A DNA stretch of 64,000 nt from contig JANQEL010000060.1 of the NCBI GenBank assembly GCA_028278345.1, forward strand, positions 1-64,000, in the 5' to 3' direction. The translations under genes and the position numbers were made by a program. The notes beneath the pieces are model-generated. The model did no database searches. It was not told the origin of the DNA and saw only the letters and a program-made list of their open reading frames with translations. Positions 24,808 to 32,567 of the stretch are shown piece after piece (the stretch's first letter is position 1; each line of letters opens with the position of its first letter). This DNA comes from Myxococcota bacterium (GTDB lineage: Bacteria; Myxococcota_A; UBA9160; UBA4427).

Positions 24808-26780
24808 GTCCCGTCCGACCCTCGAGCGAAACCACCTGGAAGAAGGCACTCGACCTCGGCGAACTCGAAGAGGGCCGCGTCAAGTCGGTTACCCTCGATG
24901 GACTGACGGTGTGCATGACGCACTGGGAAGGCCGGTACGGCGCCCTCGACGATCGCTGCCCCCACCAGGGTGGCCCACTGGGAGAGGGTTCGATCGAAAA
25001 CGGTCACCTCCGCTGTCCATGGCATGGTTGGGATTATTGTCCGCTGACGGGCCAACCGCCGGATGGTGGCTATGACGACGGTGTCGCCACCCATCCAGTG
25101 CAGGTGCGCGATGACGGCATCTACGTCGAATTGCCCCTTCGCCTGGAGCGAGATCGCACGGTGTCGGACGTCGTCGTCGAGACGCTTGCGAACTGGGATG
25201 TCCGCTGGGTGTTCGGAATGGTGGGTCACTCGAATCTGAACGTCGCCGAAGCCATTCGTCTTCAACAAGAAGCGGGTTCGATGCGCTACATCGGGATCCG
25301 GCATGAAGGGGCGGCAGCGTTCGCCTGTTCAGCCTATGGCAAACTCACCGGGCGTTCCGCCGCCTGCCTTGCGATCGCCGGGCCGGGGGCCACGAATCTG
25401 CTCACGGGCCTGTGGGATGCGCATGTCGACCGTTCCCCGGTGATCGCTCTGACAGGTCAAGTCGCCACGCAGGTCCTGGGCACCGGTAACTTCCAGGAAC
25501 TCGATCTCAAGGCCGCATACGGTCAAGTCGCCGCGTTCGCGCAACCCGTATTGGCAGACTCGCCACACGCCGAGCTCGCAGGAAGAGCTGTCAAGACGGC
25601 CGTCCTCGAGCGAACCGTTTCGCAGTTGATCTTCCCCGACGAAGTCGCGGGACACGCCAGCGAATCACCTGCGGGTTCGCCCGTTGGCCGCGTCGCTTCA
25701 CTCGAGTCACCACCTCCGGAATCCGAACTCGAACGCGCCGCAGCCGCGCTGAGAGAGGCTCGGCGTCCCGTGATCATCGTGGGGCATGGCGCGCGATTCG
25801 ACATGCCCCGCGTCATCGCATTGGCGGAGGAACTCGGAGCACCGGTTCTCACGACCTTCAAGGCGAAAGGCTTGATTTCCGATCACCATCCCCTCGGCTG
25901 CGGCGTACTCGGTAGGAGTGGTACACCCATCGCGAGTTGGTTCATGAACGAATCCGATCTGCTTCTGGTGCTCGGCGCGAGCTTCTCGAATCACACGGGC
26001 ATCACACCCAAGAAGCGGACGATTCAGATCGATCGCGATCCCATGGCCCTCGCGAAGTTTCATTCCGTGGACATGCCGATCGTCGGGGACCTCGGCGTGG
26101 CGACGGCCCAGCTGCTCGATCGGGTGTCGGGCCAACGCGCTTCAATCGGTCAGGTCGACGAGGTCGCAGCGCGATGGTCGATCTGGCGAAAAGAGAAGGA
26201 GCGCCGTCGAGAGGACGACCGGGGTCGGGGAATCAATTCAGCGGCGCTCTTCGAGGCGCTGACCCGCTGTGTCCCACGTGACGCCATCATGCCCGTCGAT
26301 GTTGGCAACAACACCTATTCGTTCGGACGCTACTTCGAGTGCGCGGAGCAAGCCGTCCTCATGTCCGGCTACCTCGGCTCGATCGGGTTCGCGTTTCCAG
26401 CCGCGCTCGGAGCCTGGTGTGCGACGCAGGAGCAGGGCACTCCGTTCAGTGGTCGTTCGGTCGTCTCGATCTCGGGGGACGGTGGCTTCGGTCAGTATCC
26501 CTTCGAACTGACGACTGCGGTGAAGTACGGAATGAATCTCACCCACGTTCTCCTTCACAATGGTGAACTCGGAAAGATCTCGAAGGAGCAACGATTCGGG
26601 CAATGGCCCGTCTGGGAGACCTCTCTCCACAACCCCGACTTCTCGCAGTACGCCGAGCTGTGCGGTGCCAAGGGAGTGCGAATCGAGTCTCTTGGGAATC
26701 TCGAAGCCGGCCTCAACGAGGGCCTGGAGCATGAGGGCCCTGCGCTCGTCGAGGTCATCTGCGACGCGAATCTCGTGTGA
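24804..26780 (+). CDS. Fusion of Rieske [2Fe-2S] domain and thiamine-diphosphate enzyme
   Basis: The 658-residue protein joins two domains. Residues ~1-112 form a Rieske domain: RCPHQGGPLG (C52, H54) and LRCPWHGWDY (C71, H74), the full ligand set. Residues ~118-655 form a ThDP enzyme of the acetolactate synthase/pyruvate oxidase type: RHEGAAAFACSAYGK with catalytic Glu168, a central domain (ARRPVIIVGHGA, TFKAKGLISDHHPLGCGVLG), and the cofactor motif ISGDGGFGQYPFEL...LLHNGELGK (GDG 558-560, N586). Such enzymes act on 2-oxo acids. The Rieske centre could pass electrons from the ThDP adduct or an oxidation step to a carrier. I know no characterised protein of this layout. Confidence 0.88.
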   Translation: MSPVRPSSETTWKKALDLGELEEGRVKSVTLDGLTVCMTHWEGRYGALDDRCPHQGGPLGEGSIENGHLRCPWHGWDYCPLTGQPPDGGYDDGVATHPVQVRDDGIYVELPLRLERDRTVSDVVVETLANWDVRWVFGMVGHSNLNVAEAIRLQQEAGSMRYIGIRHEGAAAFACSAYGKLTGRSAACLAIAGPGATNLLTGLWDAHVDRSPVIALTGQVATQVLGTGNFQELDLKAAYGQVAAFAQPVLADSPHAELAGRAVKTAVLERTVSQLIFPDEVAGHASESPAGSPVGRVASLESPPPESELERAAAALREARRPVIIVGHGARFDMPRVIALAEELGAPVLTTFKAKGLISDHHPLGCGVLGRSGTPIASWFMNESDLLLVLGASFSNHTGITPKKRTIQIDRDPMALAKFHSVDMPIVGDLGVATAQLLDRVSGQRASIGQVDEVAARWSIWRKEKERRREDDRGRGINSAALFEALTRCVPRDAIMPVDVGNNTYSFGRYFECAEQAVLMSGYLGSIGFAFPAALGAWCATQEQGTPFSGRSVVSISGDGGFGQYPFELTTAVKYGMNLTHVLLHNGELGKISKEQRFGQWPVWETSLHNPDFSQYAELCGAKGVRIESLGNLEAGLNEGLEHEGPALVEVICDANLV

Positions 26781-26810
26781 GCGACTCGGCCATCTCGGCC
26801 CCGTACCGAA

Positions 26811-28112
26811 CTAGAACTTCAGCTCGGCCTGCATCCAGACTCGCCAGATGTCGGCCAGTGTGTCCTCTTCGCTCTCGAAGATCGCAGCCTTGGTCAGCAG
26901 GGTGAGGTGTTGATTGATCGGCTTCTTGAGCAGCATGTCGTACTCGTTGCCGAGTTCCTTGCTGTCGTGATCCGAGCGGAAGTTGTGCCAGGTGAAGGCG
27001 CCGCTGAGTCCGCACGGGAGCTTCGGTGCCACGGTGACGAAGAGGTCGCGTAGCCCCTCCGGTCCGCCGTTGGTCGCGGGACCGGCGGCAAAGACGTCGG
27101 CCCAGCCGTTGAACTTGTGCGCGGTCGCTAGCGGCGTCAGGAATTGCTGTTCGCCGTCGTCGCTGCCGAGCATCTCCCAGCCCACGCCAATGGATCCGAG
27201 ATCGCTCTGGGCGAGCTTGGCCTGCGCCATCACGTAGTGGGCGCCGTAGCTCTTGCCCGCCGCGGCGGTCTCGTAGTCGGCGAAATCCGACTGATACGCG
27301 TAACTGCCTTCGTAGATCACCTTCCAAGTCTCGTCGAACGCGTGGTCGCCGGTGAGCCGCAGCCCGTAGCTCGCGGAGGAGAGCGCGTCGGCGTCGACGA
27401 CGTCCAGCAGGTAGACGAAGGCGGCGACGTTCGCGAAGTCGAGCCCCGAGTAGCTGCCGTGAATGAGGTGGGCGTTCGTCTTCAGGTCGCCGAACGCTGC
27501 GGGTTCGGCCTGATCGCTTTCGCCGAAGATGCGCCGCACGTACCGAACATAGCCGTAGGCTGCGTTCGTGTTCTCTACGCCGAGCCCACTCGAAACCAGG
27601 GCCGCATCGTACGTCTGTTCGTTCTGGCGCCACCCGACGTTGCCGACGAAGCGGTCGTCGTCGAGCTTGACGCGCTGTCGGCCCACGATGAACGTCGAAT
27701 CGACTAGATCTTCGTTGCTGTAGGTCAGGGCGGCGCGGTTGACCTCGGTGTTGGTCGGATCCGCGATGGGGGTCTGACCCGTCGCGGGTTCGGTCACCTT
27801 GAAGTACTGCCGCGTTGCGACCGCGGCGGTGTTCTCGGCTTCGATGAACACCGATGCGCCGTGCCAGGGTTTCGTGCCGTATCCGAGGCGCGTGCGCAGG
27901 GTGTAGGCCTCGGATTGCTTCAACTTCGCAGCGCCATCCGGCGCGGCATCCGCGATCTCGATGCGCGCGCGCATGTCGAGGCTGGGCTTTCCATTCGTGA
28001 TCGCGTGCCAGATCGTGCCCTCGTCGTCGTGATCCGCGGCCGTGGCGAGGCTCGCGACCGGGGCTGTGCAGAATACGAACAGGGTCGCGGCAACGGCTCG
28101 ATGGAAACTCAT
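26811..28112 (-). CDS. Outer-membrane porin-like barrel, alginate-export type
   Basis: The 433-residue protein has a signal peptide (cleavage ~ATA-AD, residue 25). The body resembles alginate-export/porin barrels: KPSLDMRARIEIADA, EAYTLRTRLGYGTKPWHGASVFIEAENTAAV, NRAALTYSNEDLVDSTFIVGRQRVKLDDDRFVGNVGWRQNEQTYDAALV, and a C-terminus ADIWRVWMQAELKF with terminal Phe. It is the last gene of the nap-type operon, 6 bp after the ferredoxin gene. Co-location suggests it admits the reductase substrate or releases product across the outer membrane. That is inference; barrels of this fold carry various anions and sugars. Confidence 0.75.
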   Translation of the reverse strand: MSFHRAVAATLFVFCTAPVASLATAADHDDEGTIWHAITNGKPSLDMRARIEIADAAPDGAAKLKQSEAYTLRTRLGYGTKPWHGASVFIEAENTAAVATRQYFKVTEPATGQTPIADPTNTEVNRAALTYSNEDLVDSTFIVGRQRVKLDDDRFVGNVGWRQNEQTYDAALVSSGLGVENTNAAYGYVRYVRRIFGESDQAEPAAFGDLKTNAHLIHGSYSGLDFANVAAFVYLLDVVDADALSSASYGLRLTGDHAFDETWKVIYEGSYAYQSDFADYETAAAGKSYGAHYVMAQAKLAQSDLGSIGVGWEMLGSDDGEQQFLTPLATAHKFNGWADVFAAGPATNGGPEGLRDLFVTVAPKLPCGLSGAFTWHNFRSDHDSKELGNEYDMLLKKPINQHLTLLTKAAIFESEEDTLADIWRVWMQAELKF

Positions 28113-28118
28113 GATGAT

Positions 28119-29102
28119 TCATTCCCCCTTGAGGCCGACCGGCTGGATCGGTGCGGCCATGCGGACCACGCGAAAAGCCTGCGGGGTCGCGATGATGGTG
28201 TCGCTCCAGAGTTCGTCTTGGTAGCGGTATCGGACCTGCACTCCTCGGACCTTACGATCGAGGAGCTGAGCCAGGGCCTCGGCCGCCGTCACGGAAGCGA
28301 CTTCCGCTCGGCGGTCGGGTGCCCCCTTGCAGCGGACGTCTTCGATCTCGGCCGCGGCTTCGATATCGAGAAACAGCCTGCGGAGATCGTCTTCGTCGAG
28401 TTCGGCTTCCCGCAGCTCGGGGAGTTCGATCTCCTGCGGTCCCGCGGTCGAGAGGTCGAGTGCCCTCGTCGTGGGTCGATCGGTATTGGGCAGGATCAGG
28501 ATCGCGTTCTGTGGGGCTGGGCAGACGTGCTGGCAGAAGCCGCAGCCGGTGCAGAGGCGCTCGTTCACCTCGGGCAGGTTGTCGACGAAGTGGATCGCAC
28601 CGGGTACCGGGCAGCGCTCGATGCAGACGCTGCACGTCGTCGAAAGCCGGTTGAGACAATCCATCTGCGAAACCCGCGCCGTGCCGAGCGCTGCGGGTGC
28701 TTCGTCGCGCAGTGCTCCGGTTTCACATGCGGCGATGCACGGCATGTCTTCGCACATGCGACACGGCGAGCGCGCGGGATCGATCATTGGAGTGCCCGTG
28801 GCTTCGCGCATGCGTTCGGGCGCTTCGAAGATCACGTCGTGGGGACACGCCTCGGCGCAGTCGCCGCAGCGCGTGCATGCTTCGAGGAAGTCGACTCCGG
28901 CGACGGCACCCGGTGGGCGCAACAACGCCAAAGCTTCTGCGCCGTGGCCCCGCCTGGGCGTCGCGCCCATCTGCGGGTCGAGCCACGAGATCACATCGGG
29001 AAGCGATTGCCCCGGCTTCGTGACTTCGCCCTCGTACCCCTTCGGCCGCCGCCCCAGGCGTCCGCGCAGGAGATCGCGCCGGCTGATTTCGTCCTTCGCC
29101 AT
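28119..29102 (-). CDS. NapF/NapG-type ferredoxin with four [4Fe-4S] clusters
   Basis: The 327-residue protein has Cys groups CTRCGDCAEACP, CRMCEDMPCIAACE, CLNRLSTTCSVCIERCP and CTGCGFCQHVCPAP, enough for four [4Fe-4S] clusters. The CxMCEDxPC form is typical of NapG, while the N-terminus SRRDLLRGRLGRRPKGY resembles NapF and lacks a Tat hydrophobic core, so a cytoplasmic place is likely. About 120 extra residues follow the clusters. It lies between the duplicated NapB gene and the porin gene. No napH neighbour exists. It may help insert cofactors into NapA or carry electrons. Three tandem 14-bp units precede the start. Confidence 0.8.
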   Translation of the reverse strand: MAKDEISRRDLLRGRLGRRPKGYEGEVTKPGQSLPDVISWLDPQMGATPRRGHGAEALALLRPPGAVAGVDFLEACTRCGDCAEACPHDVIFEAPERMREATGTPMIDPARSPCRMCEDMPCIAACETGALRDEAPAALGTARVSQMDCLNRLSTTCSVCIERCPVPGAIHFVDNLPEVNERLCTGCGFCQHVCPAPQNAILILPNTDRPTTRALDLSTAGPQEIELPELREAELDEDDLRRLFLDIEAAAEIEDVRCKGAPDRRAEVASVTAAEALAQLLDRKVRGVQVRYRYQDELWSDTIIATPQAFRVVRMAAPIQPVGLKGE

Positions 29103-29138
29103 CGTCAGCCCGCCATCGTCAGCCCGCCATCGTCAGCG
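29097..29138 (-). repeat. Three tandem 14-bp units at the napB-like/napF-like junction
   Basis: On the minus strand TGACGATGGCGGGC occurs twice, then TGACGATGGCGAAG. The first unit carries the TGA of the NapB-like gene and the third carries the ATG of the ferredoxin gene. The first two units each encode a three-codon mini-frame ATG-GCG-GGC ended by the next unit's TGA. Confidence 0.85.
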
Positions 29139-29882
29139 GCTCGCGCGAAGCCCGAGCGCACCCTCCGACGGGTGGCACTGCAGGCAGCTGCGTCGATCGG
29201 GGTGTGGCGTTCGCAAGGCTGCGCGTCCTTCGGGGCCGTGACAGGATTCGCAGTTCTCGCGCATCCAGGTCGGGTGCGGAACGGAGGGCGGTGCGCCCAT
29301 GTACGCCTCGGCCCCACTCGTCGGCGAGCGAAGTCCCCTCCAATCCAGCGCCGCTGAAGCAGCGGGGTTCGGGGTGAGCACGGTGAACAGGGCCGAGTCG
29401 GTCACATGGCACTGCGTGCAGCTCGCATACTCGGCGTGGGGTACGCGACTCGCGCTGCGCCGGCCGAGGGTGAAGCCGTCGGCATGGCAGGCCAGGCATT
29501 CGGCGGCTCCACTCGCTCGAACCGGATGGGGAATCACGGGAGGCGCCCCGTCGAAGGCTCGACGCGCAGCGCGATCGAGCACCGCCTCCTCGGCGGGAAC
29601 GTCTTCGCGCTCGTCACGCAGCGCGGTCTCGCTCGCGATCTCCTTCGATGTCGCCCAACCCGACGCATCGACTCCGCCCTCCCACGGCCGACGCTCGAGT
29701 TCGGCGTGGCTTCGAGCAGGCGGAATCTTGCCGGGTTCCGGGCGCTCGCGTAGCGGCGGCTGTTCGGCGCGATAGGTACGGGGTGCCGTACCCGTCGCGA
29801 AGCCGATCGCAACCACGGCCGCTACCGCCGCAATCACCATGAAGACCGCACGCGCCGGTGCCTTGCGAAGCGGATCAGGCAT
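29133..29882 (-). CDS. napB-like: Tetrahaem cytochrome c made of two tandem NapB-like domains
   Basis: The 249-residue protein has one N-terminal hydrophobic segment (FMVIAAVAAVVAIGFATG), probably a signal anchor, then four haem sites: CLACH (129-133), CTQCH (155-159), CESCH (211-215) and CLQCH (233-237). Two copies of a NapB pattern are visible: APPVIPHPV...CLACH...PHAEY..CTQCH and APPSVPHPT...CESCH...PHPDR..CLQCH. NapB, the small subunit of periplasmic nitrate reductase, normally has one such unit with two haems. The duplicated form should carry electrons to NapA over a longer path. The start overlaps the NapA stop by 8 bp. Confidence 0.85.
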   Translation of the reverse strand: MPDPLRKAPARAVFMVIAAVAAVVAIGFATGTAPRTYRAEQPPLRERPEPGKIPPARSHAELERRPWEGGVDASGWATSKEIASETALRDEREDVPAEEAVLDRAARRAFDGAPPVIPHPVRASGAAECLACHADGFTLGRRSASRVPHAEYASCTQCHVTDSALFTVLTPNPAASAALDWRGLRSPTSGAEAYMGAPPSVPHPTWMRENCESCHGPEGRAALRTPHPDRRSCLQCHPSEGALGLRASR

Positions 29883-32289
29883 GGCCGCTCGCGCCGATGC
29901 GCTTCACCCGGGCCGCGCACTTCTTGAAGTCGGGCTGCTTCGAGAACGGATCGTGGGCATCGAGGGTGAGGTCGTTGATGAGGCGCCCCTCGTCGAAGAA
30001 GGGCACGAAGACGGTTCCGCGCGGAGGTGAGCCACGGCCGTCGATCCAAACGGGCAGCTCGATGTCGCCGCGTCGCGTTTCGATCCGCACCACCTCTCCG
30101 TCCTGGATCGACAGGGCTCGCGCATCGTCGCGATGCATCTCGACGTACGCGTTCGGCATGGCGCGTCGCAGGGGCTCGACGCGCATCGTCATGCTTGCGG
30201 TGTGCCAGTGCTCGAGCACGCGGCCGGTGCACAGCCACAGCGGGTAGTCCTCGTCGGGCGCCTCCGGAGGCGCTTCGTAGGGCCGGAACCAGATCTGTGC
30301 GCGGCCGTCCTTCGTCGGTGAATGGTAGAAGTCGTACTCCTCGCCCTTGGCAACGTAGGGATCGTCGAAGCCCGAGAAGCGGAACCGCGTCTCGCGCCAG
30401 GTGCCGTCTTCCTGCTCGACGACTGGCCAGCGCAGGCCCCGCGCCTTCACGTAGACGTCGTAGGGGGCGAGATCCTTGTGCTTGAGCGTGGAGAATTGGC
30501 GGTACTCCTCGAAGAGCACGCGGTCGACGTTGATGTCGCGCCAGCGCGACCACTGCCACACCGGTACCTCGCCGCCATTCTTTCCGGGGAAGCGGAAGAG
30601 GAAGCCGCCGTCCTTGTCCTTCATCGGCTCGAAGCCGCGGTCGAAGAGCCGTCGCGCGACGGCGATCGTCTGCCACACGTCGTCGCGCGCCTGACCGGGC
30701 GGGTCCACCATCTTGAACCACTGTTGGGTGCGGCGCTCGGAGTTGCCGAACATGCCGTTCTTCTCGACCCACATGGCCGAGGGCAGCACCAGGTCGGCGT
30801 CGCGGGTGGTCGGTGTCGGATAGACATCGGAGACGATCAGGAATTTGTCCTCGTCGGCGACGCCGGGATCGAAGAGCTTGTGGCGATTCGGCAGCGTCTG
30901 TCCCGGGTTGGTGACCTGCACCCAGATGGTGGAGATGTCGCCGCCCTCTGCTGCGGGCTTGCACCACTGCTCCCACATCTTCACGGTGTGGTAGCCCGGC
31001 TTCTTGTTGATGCGGCCTTCCGGCAGGTTCCAGATCTCCTCGGCTTCCTTGCGGTGGGGGTCCTTTGCCACCAGACGTCCGCCGGGAAGCAGGTGCGCGA
31101 GGGTGCCGACTTCGCGCGCGGTGCCGCACGCCGAGGGTTGCCCGGTGAGGCTCGTGGGCGCGTCGCCCGGTTGACCGAAATGACCGGACAGCAGATGGAT
31201 CCCGTGGACGAGGGTGTTCATCGCGGTGCCGCGTGTGTGCTGATTCATCCCCATGCACCAAAGGCTCGTGATGCGGATGTCGCGACGACCGAAGAGATCG
31301 CCGAGCATGCGGATGTCCTTCGCCGGGACTCCGGAAATCTCCTCGACCCGCGCCGGGGTGTACTCGGCGATGGCCTGCTTGAACTCTTCGAAGCTGATCG
31401 TCTTGCCGTGCAGGCCGGGCGGATCGCTATCCGCCTTGAACGCGCAGTGCTGCTCGACGAATTCCCTGTCCCAGGTGCCATTGGCGATCAGCAGGTGGAG
31501 GATGCCGTTCGCGACGGCGAGGTCGGTGTGCGGCTTGAACTCGAGGTAGTGCTGCGCGTGGGCGGTCGAACGCGTGCGGCGCGTCGAGATGTCGATGATC
31601 TGGATCTTCTCGCCGCGCGAGCGTCGGTCGATCACGCGGGAGAAGAGCACTGGGTGCATCTCGGCCGGGTTGTTCCCCCAGTTGATCAGGACGTCGCAGT
31701 GATCGAGGTCGTCGTAGCAACCGGCGGGTTCGTCGACGCCATAGGTCGCGAGGAAACCCGTCACCGCCGACGCCATGCAGAGCCGAGCGTTGGGATCGAT
31801 GTGGTTGTTCGCGAGCCCGCCCTTGATGAACTTCTGGGCCGCGTAGCCTTCGGGGATCGTCCATTGGCCACTGCCGTAGATCGCGAAGCCCTTTGGATCC
31901 GCTTCGACGCGGTCGGCCACGATGTCGAGGGCCTCGTCCCAGGAGATTGGAACCTGCTTGCCATTCTTCTTGAGCAGGGGTTGGGTGAGGCGATCCTTTC
32001 CGTAGAGGGCGAGGCCGACGTGGTAGCCCTTCACGCAGAGCAGGCCTCGATTCACGTCCGCTTCGGGATCTCCCGCGATCGCGACGACGCGCCCCTCTTT
32101 GGTGCCCACCTGCACGTGGCAACCGGTTCCGCAGAAGCGACAAGGGGCCTTGTCCCACGAGACGTCAGCGCGGGGCGACGGGGAGGGCGGGTTGGACGCG
32201 CGGGCGTCGCCGGGCTTCAGGCCGTGGGCCGCCGCAGTAGCCGCCGCCATGGCGCTCAACTTCACGAAATTGCGTCGATCGATTTCCAT
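29875..32289 (-). CDS. napA: Periplasmic nitrate reductase catalytic subunit
   Basis: The 804-residue protein has a Tat-type N-terminus (RRNFVKLSAMAAATAAAHGL), a [4Fe-4S] set CRFCGTGC...LLC (C50, C53, C57, C85) and the Mo-ligand Cys171 in ARLCMASAVTGF. The segments MGMNQHTRGTAMNTLVHGIHLLSGHFGQPGDAPTSLTGQPSACGTAREVGTLAH and NRGLLCVKGY are characteristic of NapA. Length is near the usual ~830. It reduces nitrate to nitrite in the periplasm with a bis-MGD molybdenum centre. The preferred ATG at 32289 overlaps the NapD stop (TGATG); a GTG one codon earlier is possible. It lies in an eight-gene minus-strand operon. Confidence 0.93.
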   Translation of the reverse strand: MEIDRRNFVKLSAMAAATAAAHGLKPGDARASNPPSPSPRADVSWDKAPCRFCGTGCHVQVGTKEGRVVAIAGDPEADVNRGLLCVKGYHVGLALYGKDRLTQPLLKKNGKQVPISWDEALDIVADRVEADPKGFAIYGSGQWTIPEGYAAQKFIKGGLANNHIDPNARLCMASAVTGFLATYGVDEPAGCYDDLDHCDVLINWGNNPAEMHPVLFSRVIDRRSRGEKIQIIDISTRRTRSTAHAQHYLEFKPHTDLAVANGILHLLIANGTWDREFVEQHCAFKADSDPPGLHGKTISFEEFKQAIAEYTPARVEEISGVPAKDIRMLGDLFGRRDIRITSLWCMGMNQHTRGTAMNTLVHGIHLLSGHFGQPGDAPTSLTGQPSACGTAREVGTLAHLLPGGRLVAKDPHRKEAEEIWNLPEGRINKKPGYHTVKMWEQWCKPAAEGGDISTIWVQVTNPGQTLPNRHKLFDPGVADEDKFLIVSDVYPTPTTRDADLVLPSAMWVEKNGMFGNSERRTQQWFKMVDPPGQARDDVWQTIAVARRLFDRGFEPMKDKDGGFLFRFPGKNGGEVPVWQWSRWRDINVDRVLFEEYRQFSTLKHKDLAPYDVYVKARGLRWPVVEQEDGTWRETRFRFSGFDDPYVAKGEEYDFYHSPTKDGRAQIWFRPYEAPPEAPDEDYPLWLCTGRVLEHWHTASMTMRVEPLRRAMPNAYVEMHRDDARALSIQDGEVVRIETRRGDIELPVWIDGRGSPPRGTVFVPFFDEGRLINDLTLDAHDPFSKQPDFKKCAARVKRIGASGHA

Positions 32290-32567
32290 CACGTTTCCTC
32301 GCGAGCGTCCGCGGTTGCGGGACGCTCGAGCAGATCTTCGAAGTCGGCGTAGACCACATCGACATCGGCGATGCCGGGTACGCGTCGCAGGCCGTCGATG
32401 CGCGCTTCGGCTTCCTGCTTTCCGGGTGATTCGAGAACGACAGGCCAGCGGTGATCGGCGGGATCGCCGAGTTCGAGATCCGCCGCGTTGCCGAGCCGCG
32501 CTTCGACCCCCTTGCGGGTACTCGTCGCCTGGTCTTCGAGTACCAGGACCATTCCCAGGATCGGCAT
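32289..32567 (-). CDS. napD: NapD-like Tat-signal chaperone
   Basis: The 92-residue protein has the small ferredoxin-like fold expected of NapD: MPILGMVLVLE at the first strand, WPVVLESPGKQEAEARIDGLRRVPGIADVDVVYADFEDLLE with the GVxxxxVVY-type last strand. NapD binds the Tat signal of NapA and holds it during cofactor loading. Position fits: it lies directly between the NrfD-like gene and napA, overlapping both by TGATG. The sequence is divergent from enteric NapD, so naming rests on length, motif and place. Confidence 0.75.
   Translation of the reverse strand: MPILGMVLVLEDQATSTRKGVEARLGNAADLELGDPADHRWPVVLESPGKQEAEARIDGLRRVPGIADVDVVYADFEDLLERPATADAREET

Noticed and set aside
29097-29138. Possible CRISPR-like repeat
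   Set aside because: Only three 14-bp units without spacers; this is a simple tandem repeat at a gene junction.
30322-32352. A 676-codon open frame on the plus strand
   Set aside because: It is antisense to napA, with no recognisable motif; napA is complete and well supported.
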